Part shown: piece by piece, positions 1 to 12,640 of the stretch | Position numbering within the stretch: the stretch's first letter is position 1 | How the letters are laid out: each line of letters starts with the position of its first letter | Assembly: GCF_020536995.1 (NCBI RefSeq) | Contig: NC_068365.1 | Coordinates: 34,656,567-34,720,566, forward strand | Length of the DNA stretch: 64,000 bases | Direction of reading: 5' to 3' | Source: Dreissena polymorpha | Lineage: Eukaryota; Mollusca; Bivalvia; Myida; Dreissenidae | Notes under the pieces: generated by a model | Seen by the model: the letters and a program-made list of their open reading frames with translations, nothing else | What the model was told of the DNA's origin: nothing | Databases searched by the model: none | Position numbers and translations under genes: made by a program

Positions 1-454
1 GAAACTAGAGGTTGTTTTTTAGAAAATTACCTGTCTAATACCTGCTCCTGTCAAGGGCAATAACTCTAAAGTGCCAAAGTCAAACTTGCTGGTTATTCAA
101 CGTGGCTTAGTTATTATAGTTATAAGTTTTTTTAGAAGGTTTGGTAAAGATGGATACCAAGTTTTAAAGGTGACTAGACAGTAACATTAACAAAACCAAT
201 ATAATAGCCCACAACCTTACAGGTTATGATTATGGCGGCAAAATTAAAACACTTACATCACTGCTTTGCTCTTTTCCATTTTCTTCAGACGTTGAAGGCT
301 CAAGGGAGACAGCTGCTTCAATGCTCTCTAAAAAAAGTATATAATGCTTTGAAGTATTTTTACAATGAAATCATTTATGAACAAGAGATGTGTTTGTCAG
401 AAACACAATGCCCCCTACTTCGCCGCTTTGAAGCCATATATTTGATATTTAACC
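1..454. other. AT-rich non-coding stretch at the left edge
   Basis: No gene is recognisable here. Phrases such as 'AAGGGCAATAACTCTAAAGTGCC' near the start look like fragments of dispersed bivalve repeats. The decayed minus-strand gene to the right ends its last visible exon in a splice donor, so this stretch is probably its intron. Confidence 0.4.
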
Positions 455-650
455 TTAAAGGATGACCTATGACCTTAAAGGATGAACTTGACTTTTCAAC
501 ACTCGAAATGTGCAGCTCCATCAGATACACATGCATGCCAATATCAAGTTGCTATCTTCAATAATGCAAAAGTTATGAGCAAGGTTAAAGTTTTGGGACA
601 AACACATACAATGACAGATATACACATACAATGACAGACAGACAGGCAAA
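455..650 (-). repeat. Dispersed repeat, minus-oriented copy of the family at 26.0 and 57.1 kb
   Basis: Read on the minus strand it gives TTTTGCCTGTCTGTC, then an ACATTGTATGTG-like stretch. It then gives the GCAATATTGAAGATAGCAAC core, then GCATGCATGTGTATCTGATG and GGTCATAGGTCATCC. The same order occurs on the plus strand at 57110-57500 and, with the core repeated four times, at 26030-26740. No protein is encoded. Confidence 0.75.
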
Positions 651-1235
651 AAACAATAAAAACACCTTCATTAGACAGCACAAATATTACAAATATCAGT
701 TTCAGTCATTTAAAAAAACTCCATTGAAAGCTTTCCAACCATTTCAGCCAAACACACACAAGTTAACCAACGTTTTTGACAGTTATCACTAGAATTTTTT
801 AGATTACATTAGTTGTGGTGTGTTTGGTATAAGCACAAACAAACAATAAGTGAATGTATTTTAGGGGAAAATTACCTTCAGCAGTTTGCATTGCCAGTTG
901 GTGGTATTTCTGCATTACTCGGGTAGTGGAGTTTTGGCCTTTTATTTTGTTGAGGTGTTGAGGCTATTTCTGGTAATGATGGCGCCATAAAAGTAAACTC
1001 ATCATTTTCCCCTGGCAAAGATATTCCTGGCGGTTCAATAAACCCTTCATCTTCAAGGTCATCAGCCACATCCTCATCCTTCTCTAGCTGGTTTATGGTC
1101 TGATCCAATCCAGGAGTTCATGGCCAGTCTGGTCGTACAAGTATTGGATACCAACCAGCTCACCTATAGAAACAAATAAAAAATATTGTTACAAGAGAAA
1201 CCCGATTACACTTGTGACACATTTTAAAAACATTT

Positions 1236-1540
1236 AGAAAACTAGACTATTGCCAAGCAATTTATGTCCCCTAACGGCTCCACCATTGTCAGAAATTCCA
1301 CCATTGTCAAATTTTTTAAAATATTTGTTGCCATAGCAACCAGAATGTTTGGCGTAGGAACAAATGAAATGACGTGTATAATGTCCATATTGCTATCTAT
1401 CAATATTTCAAGTTTCATGAAAAAATATTAAGAACTTTTGAAGTTATCGCCAGATCAAGAGAAGTGTGACTGACCGACGGACAGAGTGCAAACCATAAGT
1501 CCCATCTGGTGAAACAGGTAGGGGACAATACAAGCAAATT
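1236..1540. repeat. Dispersed bivalve repeat in an intron of the decayed gene
   Basis: It contains 'CCATAGCAACCAGAATG', 'TTTCAAGTTTCATGAA', then 'GACTGACCGACGGACAGAGTG' and 'CAAACCATAAGTCCC', and ends 'GGTAGGGGACAATA'. The stereotyped ending is typical of a high-copy, non-coding bivalve repeat. I did not find a second copy in this window. Confidence 0.5.
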
Positions 1541-1679
1541 TGTTGAATTTATATCCCCTGCCAAATAAAATGTTTATTGATGGGTGCAGAACTTAACAAA
1601 AGCCATCTGTGGAGAGTGCTCAACTGTTCTGCGCCTTGTCAATGAAGAATAACATTTAAAAGAGGACAAGAAAACTCAC

Positions 1680-1855
1680 GGATTGTGACGAATATTAACC
1701 TGCGGCATCCTCTTATCTGCATCTACATTCATACTCATACAAAAAAGGTTTCAATGAATTGGCCCAAGCAATTCCAAGATATGGTTCCGTACACAAAATG
1801 TGCCAGACCGACATGGCCAAAACTATATCCCCCGCCTATGACGAGGAATAATTAA
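1680..1855. repeat. Probable fragment of a dispersed repeat
   Basis: The end 'AGACCGACATGGCCAAAACT' followed by 'ATATCCCCCGCCTATGACGAG' has the same build as other bivalve repeat tails. A similar short tail ('GACAGGACAGAGCCAAATCT', 'ATATCCCTGCCCC') lies at 2230-2275. Confidence 0.3.
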
Positions 1856-4140
1856 TTACTCAAAATGCTACCAGCTGTAAAACACAATATATCTTATGCA
1901 GAATGAAATTCTTCACAGATCTTGTCCTTAAAGTGTTTACAAATTTTGCACATATTATGACATGCAGCAGAATACATCAAATCATTTTCTTACATAAAAA
2001 ATAATGCTTGACTAGAAGGAGAAGGATTAGGGTTAACTTTTTATCTTTTGTTTTCTGTTCTATTGTTTGCCCTTTTTCTTTTTCTTACTGTATTGTGTAT
2101 GTATATACGAACAGAAATAAACAAAAACCTTTTAGAGAGAATCTGAATTTTCATAATTCAGATCATTAAATCCATTAAGTTTCATAATTAAATCTTACAT
2201 AGTTTCTAAGAAATAGCCCGAATAAGTTTGTGACAGGACAGAGCCAAATCTATATCCCTGCCCCTTCTACAGGTATAATAATTGAATTCAATTAAATTGA
2301 TTAAGGCCAATGCAGGCTCATACCTGTATACTTTCCCGGTGGTTTAAAGTCAGGAAACAATGGTCTGCCACAAAGTCCTGCCACAGCATGTTGGTGTGGT
2401 GTTTCAGTGGACCACTGTACGTCACTGGAACAACCTGGGTTTCATGCTGGCTAGTGATGGCCTCTGATGCTCTGTCCGAGTTCCACCTAAAGATACATCC
2501 ATCAGGTAAACCTGGGAAATTGGTATCTTTAGCAAGGGTTCCTACAGAAAAGATAGATTAATATATTGTTAAGGATCAAGATACATATTTATGGAAAAGA
2601 ACAGTATAGACTGTCTATCAATTATACGAACAGGAAGTGTTTTATACAACATTAGCCCTGGAAAACCTAGTGACAAATGCTCATAATAAACAATTTCTCA
2701 ATTTGTTTTACTTTTTTAAATGTGACCTGCAGCGCTGCATTATGCAAAAATTGTTCTGAATATGCCAAAAAGTTAATAGTGGTGTTCAATGGGTCAGTAA
2801 AGACAGCTGAAAAGAGAATGATTTATTTACATTAATATTCTGTTCGAGAATATTTCCCATATGAAAATTAACAATTTGAGATCAATTTGTCAAGTCGACA
2901 AAAACGTCATTTTGTTTCATTTCAGAATTATGAAGTCGTTATAGACTGTTGTACCTTTGGCAAAATTCCATGACTGTAATTGCAATTTTAACTTATGTTT
3001 TATTAGGGTTCCAATAACGCTATGATAAAAATCAAACTAGGAACCTATGTGGTGTATAGAGGGCAACATTTGTGATGGATATATAAGTGATTTATACCTG
3101 GAATGAACCCTAGCAAGATGGTTGTGGAAGCTCTCAAGGGATGTGGAACCATCTTGCACATTTGTATACAGGGAGCTCTATGCCACCCTTCCTCACAGTG
3201 GAGACTTTGACATAGAGCTTAACGCCTGGGGGTCCTGAAGGCAGGCAATGTGCTGACTCTGTTTTGGCCCTATGTCAGCCATTTTTACAGAGTCAATGAG
3301 AGGTACTCCACTTGAGTCCAGTCCTGTTAGAAAAAGTGAACAATTGTTATAAATATTGTTTAAAAAATGTATCATGCTATTAAGAATGAATGCTATCAAG
3401 GCAAATGTGTGGTTTTGGACTTGATATATCCCATTCAAAATAAGAAAATACTCATATTCCGTTTCATTTTCAATACAAATAACATCATGCCTGTTTTAAA
3501 TGTAGAAGTAAATTCATTGTTAAATTCATTATTTATTATTTATTATTTATTAAGTTATTTATTTTTATTTTTTCAAATGACCGACAATCAGTCAGACTGC
3601 TTGACCCATAATAAAGCATGAATTTTGTGAAATTTACATGCTTAAAGCATCTGCAGACATAGTGGTAGAGAATGCTCATAAATCTTAACTATGTTTCTAA
3701 TAAGAAGTTTAATTATTTACCTCTTTCACCATCCAGAGAATCTATCAATGCCTTTATTAGACTCGTTGTCTCCTTGATTCCCCTCGTGGCTCGTTACCAG
3801 TGGCGGCCACCTCATCAGATGTGATGTGCTTTGTTACAATCTTTGTCAGAAGGATCAGGTACGCCTTGTTTAAGCAGCTCCTCTCTCTTAGCCTTCATCA
3901 GAAGAGAGTAGTCTCCTGATCAATCTGAAGATGCAGCCACTGAGAGCCGAGCCATGAAGGGACCAACAGCTGATGCTTGTCTGTGGTGGCATCCATTGGG
4001 GAATCGCCGCATGAATGCCATGAATCTAGTCTGAAATGAAGTTTAAAAATCCAATTTAAGAAATATGGAAGCTCATAATTGATATACACTTCTTTTCTCC
4101 TTGATGTAACGTCACTGTGCTGTGCAAGTTTGACAAGGGC

Positions 4141-4405
4141 TGTTTGTAAAACATGCATGCCCCCCCCATATGGGCTGTCCGTTGTAGTGGCAGCCATGTG
4201 TGAATACGATTTTTGTCACTGTGACCTTGACCTTTGACCTGAAAATCAATAGGGGTCATCTGCGGGTCAAGATCAATGTACCTATGAAGTGTCATGATCC
4301 TAGGCCTAAGCGTTCTTGACTTATCGTCTGACAACCACCTGGTGGACGGACCGACCGACCGACATGAGCAAAGCAATATACCCCCTCTTCTTCGAAGGGG
4401 GCATA
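4141..4405. repeat. Dispersed repeat with GACCGACC tail
   Basis: It lies in an intron of the decayed gene. It shows 'TGACCTTGACCTTTGACCTG', 'AGTGTCATGATCCTAGGCCT' and a (GGACCGACCGACC) run. It ends 'GCAAAGCAATATACCCCCTC' with a short hairpin 'CCCCTCTTCTTCGAAGGGGG'. Non-coding. Confidence 0.5.
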
Positions 4406-4476
4406 AAAATTAATCTGATCATAACTGTGGACTCAATCATTTAAACAAGCAGAATTTATACTCTACAAAAGCAGTT

Positions 4477-5085
4477 TCTTCTTATTGTATAGATAGAGGA
4501 TATGTGTTGGATTCAATGGAATATCCATTTTACTTCACAAGCGATCATATATTTTCAAGAGTGGCACAGCCACAAGTGAAAATATATAGTTTCTATGATT
4601 ATATAGAATACAACAAATTTATTATTATTTATGCTTTTTTCATTCTTCACCTTTTTTTACATTGTAAAAGGGTCTAACTTGATAATTTCGCTTAATTTAT
4701 GACGTTTTTTGTCGAAAAAATGACATAATTTACCAGTGAAAAATATCAGTTTTATTTCACTGATATTTCTCTATAACCACTGGATAGCATAAAATAAAAG
4801 TTGTTATTGTAAAATGCAACCTTTTTCAAATTTACGACCGTCCATAATTTGTAGTTTGGTATAGGTTTAGTTAAACAATACAAACTTGATCTTCAGTCTA
4901 CCTTTGATTGTTCCTGTTTAAAGTGTCATTTCAAATTAAATAAATGATAATTAATATTATCAATCCAATCTTATATTTTGCTGAATTTGACTATGGTTTA
5001 TGCCAATCCTGTATAATTATTTCATAAAGACTGTTGGGATCAGATAAAAGGACAACAAGATTCACATATCCTCTATTTACAGATT
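4477..5085. repeat. MITE-like element with inverted ends, related to the one at 61.4-61.9 kb
   Basis: The left end 'ATAGAGGATATGTGTTGGATTC' is the inverted counterpart of the right end 'GATTCACATATCCTCTATTT'. The interior phrase 'TTTACATTGTAAAAGGGTCT' and the 'TGACGT..TTTT..TGACAT' region recur with small changes at about 61540-61610, so this is a dispersed family with two copies here. Confidence 0.55.
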
Positions 5086-7732
5086 GTTCCAGGGTTATAC
5101 AAATGTGAATATATATACACTAATTTTACCTAACATGAAGGAACGGCCAGGCATCAAAATAACTCTTTATAGACTGACGGCCACAGCAGTCTCTGTCAGT
5201 GTACATCACTTTAGGGGGAGGGACTCCTGCATTACTATATCTTGAAATAATGCCGTCCAGCATTTTTTTCAGGCCTTGACCCTCACCCTCTGTGAGGACA
5301 GACATGAGAATTTGCCCGTGCTCATTGCCGACATTGGTTGCCCAGTTGGCTGTGCTTCTGCTTCTTCCTAAAAGGTAAATTATACCAATCAAGACACACC
5401 TAATGACAAAACCTTGACATTTAAGTGAAGGACACCAGAGTAACTGTTACAAAAAGTCTTCATAAAGGGATTAATTAACTACAAGTATTGGAATGGAACT
5501 TAAACATAATAATATCCAGACTACATGCAAATTATACCTGATGGATGTTATGATAAACGTGTGATCAGGCTTTTTGGTTATGTTCCAATACATATATTTG
5601 TCAGTTTTTAATTAATCCTTTTCCAATAATGTTTCTGGTTTGTTAAGCATATTTAGTAACTTGAAAATCAACATATGTGATTTTACGTTTTTAAGTAGAA
5701 CTCTCTTTTTGATTTTTAATGAAACAATTCGACTATTCTATATTCGATTCAGTTTACACCAATCAAACAACATTGAAGTTCTCAGATGTGCAATCAAGTA
5801 TACAAAAATATTTCACAGATGTACTGTGAAGCTATAGAAAACTTTCAAATCCACTGGGAATTTATATAGAGAAGTGAGTTTGGTTAAGCCATAAAATAAC
5901 TTGGAACAACCATCTATCATTTAAAGAAATAAGGTGATGACTGTCATAAAATAATAATCAAATCAAAATAAGATCTGCACAATTGAATTGAATCATAAAA
6001 TTGCGATTCAATTTGCATCGCGATTAATCATTTCACCTTTAAACAATACCTTATGTGGACAATATGCTTGACAAATTGCTCCTTTTCAATGAAGGATTAT
6101 CAAGATACAAAAGAGGTCAGATGACCTTAAGAGATTGACAGAGTATTGCAGATTGTCATACTCATGCATGTTGTTCAAGGGCACAAAACTATGCAAGTAA
6201 TGGTATGATGCATGTGCAATCAATAACTTCCACTTCTATACAGTATATGGATATTTCTATATATTTGGTTCAGGACGAAGCACTAAAAACTGAGAGACTT
6301 CTTCACTTGGGAAAAAAAGTATTGGATGGAACTTTTAATTTTAAAAATGTCTATGTCCAGGGCTCAGAATTTCGCAAATAATCAATAGGCTGGAATGAGA
6401 TATGAACTTGATATAAGAATCCTTAAGGAAGAAAGTTATAGCCATAGTAGTATTTTACCTGCTAGTTTGTTTGTGATCTTCTTAGTTGAATCAATTTTGA
6501 GGATCTCTCCAAAAGTTGATGTTAACTCTGCGAGCTCAAAGTCAAGCCTTGAGATCACATCCAGCTGGTAGACCTTCATAACCAGCGATGCCTGGGCAAG
6601 TTCTGAGGCGCTGGTGGCTCAACAAACGCTGGAATGGTTACCAAGCCCCTGGCTGCAGCTTGCTTGAAGGCCAGATAGCTATCAGCATACTGGCGGCATT
6701 TGTCCAAATACGTCTCACCAATGATTCTCAGCAATCTGTGGAAAACACATTACATGTGGTTGTGGTTACTTCTTTGCTATACCAGAACTGATTCAGATTT
6801 GACTGGACTGTGCAAAAACTACTTTATATAGCACTGTTTACTTGCTTTTAAAAATATAAATATGGTTAAATGTCTTGAGAATGTTTACTCTTATGTTTAT
6901 TAATGCCTTTTTTTCTGAACAGCATTCATGCCCAGTCAAAATGTATCACAAGATTAATTGGCTGTATAATGACAAATGTTATTAATAATAATACAGAGCT
7001 CCAGATAAGAATTTGTGAAATAAGTAACGGTACTGCCACTGACAGAAAGAAAAGTAGTAACGCTTAAATCAATAAGTACCTGTACTACCATACCCAAAAA
7101 TACAGGTAGTACTGTACTACCCGTGTTCTTGGATATTGAAGGGTGTATAACTGACTTTACAGAAACATTTGCAGCAATTATAATAAATATATGTAGCTTC
7201 TTAAAAAGTTACTGTATTAGGTTTTCCATTCTGAATTATGATTCTTATAACTCACCATTTAACTGATGACTAATACTATTCTTCATTTCTTTGACAAGAA
7301 AACACAAGCCAACTAGTAAGCTAAGTAAATGAATACTTAGTTCACTGTCTCGTCTTTTTACGCCACCGATGCAATCAAATGTTTAAATATTGGGGGGACA
7401 ATGTGATTTCTGGGTTTACAGATTTAAAGTCAGGATGGTTAGAAGACACCGTATGTAGTCATTATATGACAACAAAGTGTTGTTTTGAGCCGCTTTCGGT
7501 TAAGCCGGCATTCAATTGCACACAGACATATCGTTTTTGACGGATTTACAAGTTACAGGAAATAACGCGACAGAATAGACAATAATATATGAACCCAGTC
7601 TACAACTTTTCGGTAATTTAAATTAACGAAAAGCGCCGTTAGGTTACAGACCAACAAATCACACGCCGCGCTGACGCAGACGTATCTATACGGCCAGATT
7701 TTTTTTGTAAATGCGTAAAGTGGATATTAATG

Positions 7733-7832
7733 NNNNNNNNNNNNNNNNNNNNNNNNNNNNNNNNNNNNNNNNNNNNNNNNNNNNNNNNNNNNNNNNNNNN
7801 NNNNNNNNNNNNNNNNNNNNNNNNNNNNNNNN
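7733..7832. other. Assembly gap of exactly 100 N
   Basis: A run of exactly 100 N is the usual placeholder for an unsized scaffold join. Distance and orientation across it are not known from sequence. Confidence 0.98.
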
Positions 7833-7955
7833 TTCCAGTTTGGGCGGAAAGTGTCGTCCCACATTAGCATGTGTGGACTGCACAGGCTAAGCCGGGACGA
7901 AACTTTACGCACATGCATTAACCCCCCTTTTCACAGAGCACGGTCCAATTATAAA
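7833..7955. repeat. Hairpin MITE fragment (GTCGTCCC...CTGCACAGGCTAA family)
   Basis: It contains 'AAAGTGTCGTCCCACATTAG', 'GGACTGCACAGGCTAAGCC', 'GGGACGAAACTTTACGCA' and 'TTTTCACAGAGCACG'. Copies with the same order are at 15370-15600, 31885-32095 and, truncated, 59070-59170. The left part is lost in the assembly gap. Confidence 0.8.
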
Positions 7956-9590
7956 AAATATCATTATAATCGTGAACTTCACTAAACTCCAATTACGTTG
8001 TTTGTGAATTACTTGTATGACACAGAACTATTTAATTTTATGGAAAAACTTGACATTTAAATGTCACATACGATAAGCGTTTAGGAATGATGACACGCGA
8101 CTGTTTGCAACTTCAAATTAATAATATTTTTAATTAGAAATATGGGTTTTCTTTAATCTAACGTTGACCTCGATTTCTTTCGATAATTTATTCAGCGGAA
8201 ATTTTCAACGCCAATGCATGCGCATTTTTAAATTTAATATGCAAACAAACTAATTATGATTTATACAAAATAATTTATTTTATATTTCATGGCAAGGTGT
8301 TTTTTATAAAGAAAAATAGAATAATAATTTGTTCAGCATACACTTTAAAGAGGCCAATTTTTTGTTGCACTTTTCCTAATGTTATGTTATATTTAGAATT
8401 CAATGCGCATCATATAATTAATTATTGCATATGGTCTGTATAAACACGCAACAATAATAACAATAACATACTGACAGAGGGTACAAGTCGAACATAACAT
8501 GACGTTCTCTGTAGTGCTTGTCAAGGGTATACATTTTAATTTTTTTAGAGCACTCGCTATAAAGGGCTGAAGATATGACTTTCATAGAAAACGGCGAAAA
8601 TAGTAGTAGAAGAAGAATTGGGTCTTATACTATTTTTATTGACTCAATTCGACACCAATAAGAACTCTATATGCATTGATAATTGCAGTATACAGTCACA
8701 CTGTAAAAACACATATTCGAACACGGAATCATCAACTCAATGACATCAATACATGAGGCATTTAAAATGGCATGTTTAGAATGTCTTTAAGCGCACCTTT
8801 CAAACAATTTCTCCTGCAAAGCTACCTATTTTTTTTAATGTTTTTCAAAGAAAAAGCAAAAATAAAGAAAAAGAAGTCTAACATTAAGTCAAGTTGGTAC
8901 CTATTACTTTATCTGCGGATAAATTATATCAGATTGACCTAAGCTGATATGTATTTGTTTATTTCAAATGATAATCAGGTTAACGCAGTTTAAGGTAAAG
9001 TACATATTGAAAATGAGATTTTTATTTTTTTGCGAATCGTCCCTTAATTATCGTAATTCAAAAATCCTTTTCTGTGTTGTGTAAGCATGTATCTGTCGTG
9101 TATATACTTATCTGCTAAATGTTAATATGTGCCGTAGTATGACGCTTCTAATTCTATCCACAACTATTAACAAATAAGAATAATGTAAATCATGTAGCAC
9201 ATTTTTGCGAAATTTTGCCACTTTGACAAAATGACAATGCATGAAAGTGACTGGAATTTGAACCGCCTTTGTGTCATCTAGTGTAACGTACTAACACAGC
9301 TAAATTGGGCGATAGCACTTCGTTTAAACTGTTTCTTATTGCAGATGTCATCCGGGCGAAAAGCATTCATGCACATGGACAGGTTCACACAATCTTTGAT
9401 AGATTGTGATTGTAAGTCGCAGGTGTACTTATGTGATTGCAAGATTATAATATAAAGGACTAATACAAAATAAAATAACATTAAACAAAAGAGCAGTTGT
9501 GAACGAGCATGGCTAAGCACGTATCTTTAAAGAATGCTGACATATACCATAGATACATAACTATCACACCAGTGCTATATCTAATGGACT
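7956..9590. other. AT-rich non-coding stretch
   Basis: I see no recognisable exon, RNA gene or repeat family here beyond short A/T runs. Small open frames (for example about 80 codons on the minus strand at 9278-9520) have no family features. Confidence 0.4.
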
Positions 9591-9597
9591 TTGTCAA

Positions 9598-10640
9598 GCT
9601 ATGTTATTTTGAATTTTGCCATTCCATCTCGAGCAGTTTGACAGAATTCATGAGAATGAATCTTCCGAGAATAATAACCGGAATAAACATATTTTACAGA
9701 ACATAAATATAAATAAAGTTATTCATTTATTGAATTCAAAATCATACTCAACACAAACGCTTTACCTTAATCGGCATGTGTATCTATCATTGTGGATAAA
9801 TGTTATCAATGTAACAACCCTTGTCATCAGCAAATTGTACACACCAAACGTCATTACGAATAATTCCATCGTGTTTTGCAATAACAAACTCATTTTTCGA
9901 TATAAACCCATTTATGCCTAGCGTCTAGAAAAAAAGCCTTGGCAAACAGCGTAGATCCAGATAAGACGCCGCATAATGCGGCGTCTCGTCTGGGTCTGCG
10001 CTGTTTGCTTAAATGAATTCATGTTAGAAATATTTCTAAATATAGAAATAAGTATACTAGACATCCATAATTTTGGAAATAAATGATCAATTTAGAAGGG
10101 CTTGAGAGTCCACTAGGAATATATTGGATGAGTGGAAACTCTTAAAAAAACGTCATGTATAGTAGGCACGTCTATGTCTAAATCATTGTGTCGCTCCTAA
10201 TATAAAATACTGTTCAATGTTTAGAATTTGTGACAATAAATCAAATGAATGTCCGTTTTTTTTTCCAAATCTGTTGTCAAAGACCTTTGCTATAATGGTT
10301 CTTCGCGACGAGTATCGGACATCGAAATGTTTGTCATTTATGACAGTTAACGTCAGACTGTTATATTAATATCGTTTACTATCTTATCATTATGTGCTGA
10401 CTTTGATATCTTTAAAAACTATAGTTTATGACAAATCAGAAATATTTTGTCTCAAATATCACATTTGAAATTTTGTATCTAGTGCTGTACTAACCACTAC
10501 TCTTAGCTTACATTGCTATTTGCTGGTATCAACGTTCATGGCTTGTGACTTGTCACTTGTCATCCATTGTCTGTAAAAGATCAAGTTCAATGTTACAGAC
10601 GGTCATTACCGATGTTTTACACGTGCATTACATCGGTCAA
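9598..10640. repeat. Upstream copy of a tandemly duplicated segment (repeated at 11905-12640)
   Basis: Blocks shared in the same order with 11905-12640 include 'TTGCCATTCxATCTCGAGC', 'CTCAACACAAACGCTT', 'CTTGTCATCAGCA', 'CATGTATAGTxxGCACGTCT' and 'GACAGTTAACGTCAG'. Divergence is roughly 10-20 percent with indels, by eye. It belongs to the duplication that multiplied the promoter and first exon of the Kazal gene. Confidence 0.7.
9932..10012. repeat. Near-perfect short hairpin (MITE core)
   Basis: 'GCAAACAGCG' and 'AGACGCCGCA' on the left pair with 'TGCGGCGTCT' and 'CGCTGTTTGC' on the right around a TAA/TA centre, giving a stem of about 30 bp with few mismatches. It lies inside the duplicated segment but is absent from its second copy, so it inserted after the duplication or was lost from the other copy. 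Confidence 0.65.
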
Positions 10641-11029
10641 CGGTGTGTATATCGCGCGGGCACTATTTCTATTTATGATTTAACATGACTATAAAGACAT
10701 TCATACGTTCGTATTTATAGCTTTAATGGTAGGCCCCAAGCGGTCCGTGTCAATAATGATGACTTCAGTGACGGTCTTCAAGCAAGGTTAATCATCGCTC
10801 TCCCTAACGCGCCGTATGTTTTCACCTCGTATAGAATCACGAAACTTAAGACACGTGCGATATATAAACATTGGATGTTCAAATCACTCTTAAAACACGC
10901 ATTCCCACTTGGAATAGGGCAAATATATAAATGCACATGAACTCATTGGACGTTTGAACATATTTTGAATATGTATTCAAATTCAAGTATAACTGAAAAT
11001 ATTTAAATGCAAAAGTACTTATCAATGCT

Positions 11030-11188
11030 TTACACACACACACGCGCACGCACGCACGCACGCACAACACACACGCATACACGCACACATGGCACACACG
11101 CACACAGCACACACACACAAACAACACACAAACACACACACAACACAACACACACACACACACACACACACACAACACACAACAACAC

Positions 11189-11251
<63 letters not shown>

Positions 11252-11365
11252 CCACACACACACACCCACACACACACCACCACCACACACACACACTACA
11301 CACCACACACCACACACCACCACACACACCACAACACAACAACACACACACACACACACACACAC

Positions 11366-11397
<32 letters not shown>
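11030..11397. repeat. (CA)n microsatellite, about 370 bp
   Basis: The repeat is CA/CACACA with scattered interruptions (CGCA, AACACA, CACCA). It produces spurious open frames on both strands that encode only His/Thr or Cys/Val. Confidence 0.97.
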
Positions 11398-11398
<1 letters not shown>

Positions 11399-11724
11399 TC
11401 TATCTCAAAATAAAGTGTATGCATTTCTAATTATTACTTTTATTCCCTACTTTGTTCTCACTTCCGGTTTGTTTTCAAACTCATTTTCTTTAACGAAAGG
11501 TAATTTCAGCTTCGGTCATTCTTATTTTCTGAGTTAATATTGTATTCGAACAAAAACGTTGTTTTCGTTTCTAAACAATTAAGAACGGCAGAGCCTGAGC
11601 AAAACAATAAACAATCCGGTGAGCGGATTTGTTCATGAAATTAGTTTTCTTGTGCATTTGACCTTGTATTGACCTTGGACATCAATGCGCCGTTTTTAAC
11701 ACGCCTTCTTGTATTGAGGGCAAT

Positions 11725-11803
11725 CACGTGTTCCAATAACCATAGGAGTAACGAATCGTCGCCAGCGTTCGTACATAAAAGAGCCCCCGCGCTAACAGAA
11801 ACG
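11725..11803 (+). promoter_or_regulatory. Core promoter of Kazal-gene first exon, copy 1
   Basis: A CACGTG E-box at 11725-11730 and a TATA-like CATAAAAG at 11774-11781 precede the ATG at 11826 by 44 nt after the TATA element. The same arrangement is kept in front of the other two first-exon copies at 12785 and 29308. Confidence 0.6.
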
Positions 11804-11825
11804 TCAAAACGCTCAAGACGCCGGA

Positions 11826-11865
11826 ATGAACGGGTTCGCTCTTTGTTTGCTGGTGATATTGGCAG
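11826..11865 (+). CDS. Duplicate first coding exon (signal peptide), copy 1
   Basis: The 40-nt coding exon encodes MNGFALCLLVILA plus the first base of the next codon, then a donor gtaggt. The peptide is the hydrophobic core of a secretory signal. The next exon that fits its phase is at 16340, but another identical first exon lies between, at 12876. It is therefore an alternative first exon of Kazal gene 1, or the relic of another paralogue whose other exons are gone. Confidence 0.6.
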
Positions 11866-11904
11866 GTAGGTGCTGCGGCTATTCTTTATGGTCATAGTTA
11901 GGGT

Positions 11905-12640
11905 AATTTTGTTATTTTGAATTTGCCATTCAATCTCGAGCGATTGACAGATGTCATAGAGGTGAACGGTCAAAAATAATCGGAAAACATATTTTAAGAA
12001 AAATAAAACAAATAAAAGTCCTGATTTTATTGGAATTCAAAATTAAAACTCAACACAAACGCTTAACTTAAATTCGGCATGTGTATATATCATAGTGGAT
12101 AAATGTTATTAATGTTAACAATCCTTGTCATCAGCACATTTAAAGGGACCTTTTCACGTTTTGGTAAATTGACTAAATAAAAAAAAGGATTCAGATTCGC
12201 AAACTTTCGTTGTGGTTATGATATTTGTGAGGAACAGTAATACTGAACAAAAGCTCTAACATAGTATATGCATATTTGTACTCTTAAAAAAACGGCATGT
12301 ATAGTGTGCACGTCTATGTCTGACTGAATCGTTGTGTCGCTCCTGATATAAGACATTGTTTTATGTTTTGAATCTGTGGCAATAACTCAAATAAATGTCA
12401 TTTTGCAAATCTGTTTTCACTGTCCTTTCCTGTAATAGTTCTTCACGACGAGCATCGACATTGACATGTTTGTCGTTCATGACAGTTAACGTCAGGCTGT
12501 TATATTAATATCGTTTACTTTCTTATCATTATTTGCTGACTTGATATCCTTAAAACCCCATAGTTTTAGACATATCAGAAAGGTTCTCATCAAATATCAC
12601 AATTCGACTATTGTAACTATTATTGTACTAACCACTCGTC
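11905..12640. repeat. Downstream copy of the tandem duplication (see 9598-10640)
   Basis: It starts just after copy 1 of the first exon and leads into copy 2 of the promoter and first exon, so the duplicated unit is upstream region plus promoter plus exon 1. It also carries an inserted fragment of a terminal-repeat element at 12139-12275. Confidence 0.7.
12139..12275 (+). repeat. 5' fragment of the tRNA-containing terminal-repeat element
   Basis: 'TTTAAAGGGACCTTTTCACG', 'TTTTGGTAAATTGAC', 'CAGATTCGCAAACTTTCGTT' and 'GATATTTGTGAGGAACAGTA' match the first ~140 bp of the complete element at 46302-46818. The rest is missing. Confidence 0.75.

Larger units (their letters stand above)
876..6735 (-). 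pseudogene. Decayed multi-exon gene of a large uncharacterised animal family (DRDCCG / LDxWH / TTDxHQL)
   Basis: Six minus-strand exons keep splice sites and order: 6735-6459, 5367-5130, 4030-3721, 3323-3098, 2541-2324 and 1163-876. In order they encode MKVYQLDV...STKKITNKLAG, then ANWATNVGNEHGQILMSVL...VPPPKVMYTDRDCCG, then RLDSWH..MRRF..GC..TTDKHQL..MARLS and KREELLKQGVPDP. After these come LDSSGVPLIDS...HIACLQDP, then GSTSLESFHNHLA, then RWNSDRASEAI...FPDFKPPGKYT, then GELVGIQYLYDQTG. From memory this order matches a multigene family of uncharacterised proteins found in fish, cnidarians and molluscs, possibly the ones labelled DUF6729; I cannot name its biochemical function. Frameshifts are visible in exons 1, 3 (at least two), 4 (two), 5 and 6, so it is a pseudogene rather than one sequencing slip. 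Exons before 6735 and after 876 were not found; the latter may lie off the window. Confidence 0.72.

Noticed and set aside
9278-9921. Minus- and plus-strand open frames of 80-100 codons
   Set aside because: They are AT-rich, have no family motifs, and the plus-strand ones lie in a segment whose duplicate (11905-12145) does not keep the frame.
11007-11537. Open frames of 110-180 codons on both strands
   Set aside because: They are translations of the (CA)n microsatellite (His/Thr or Cys/Val only).
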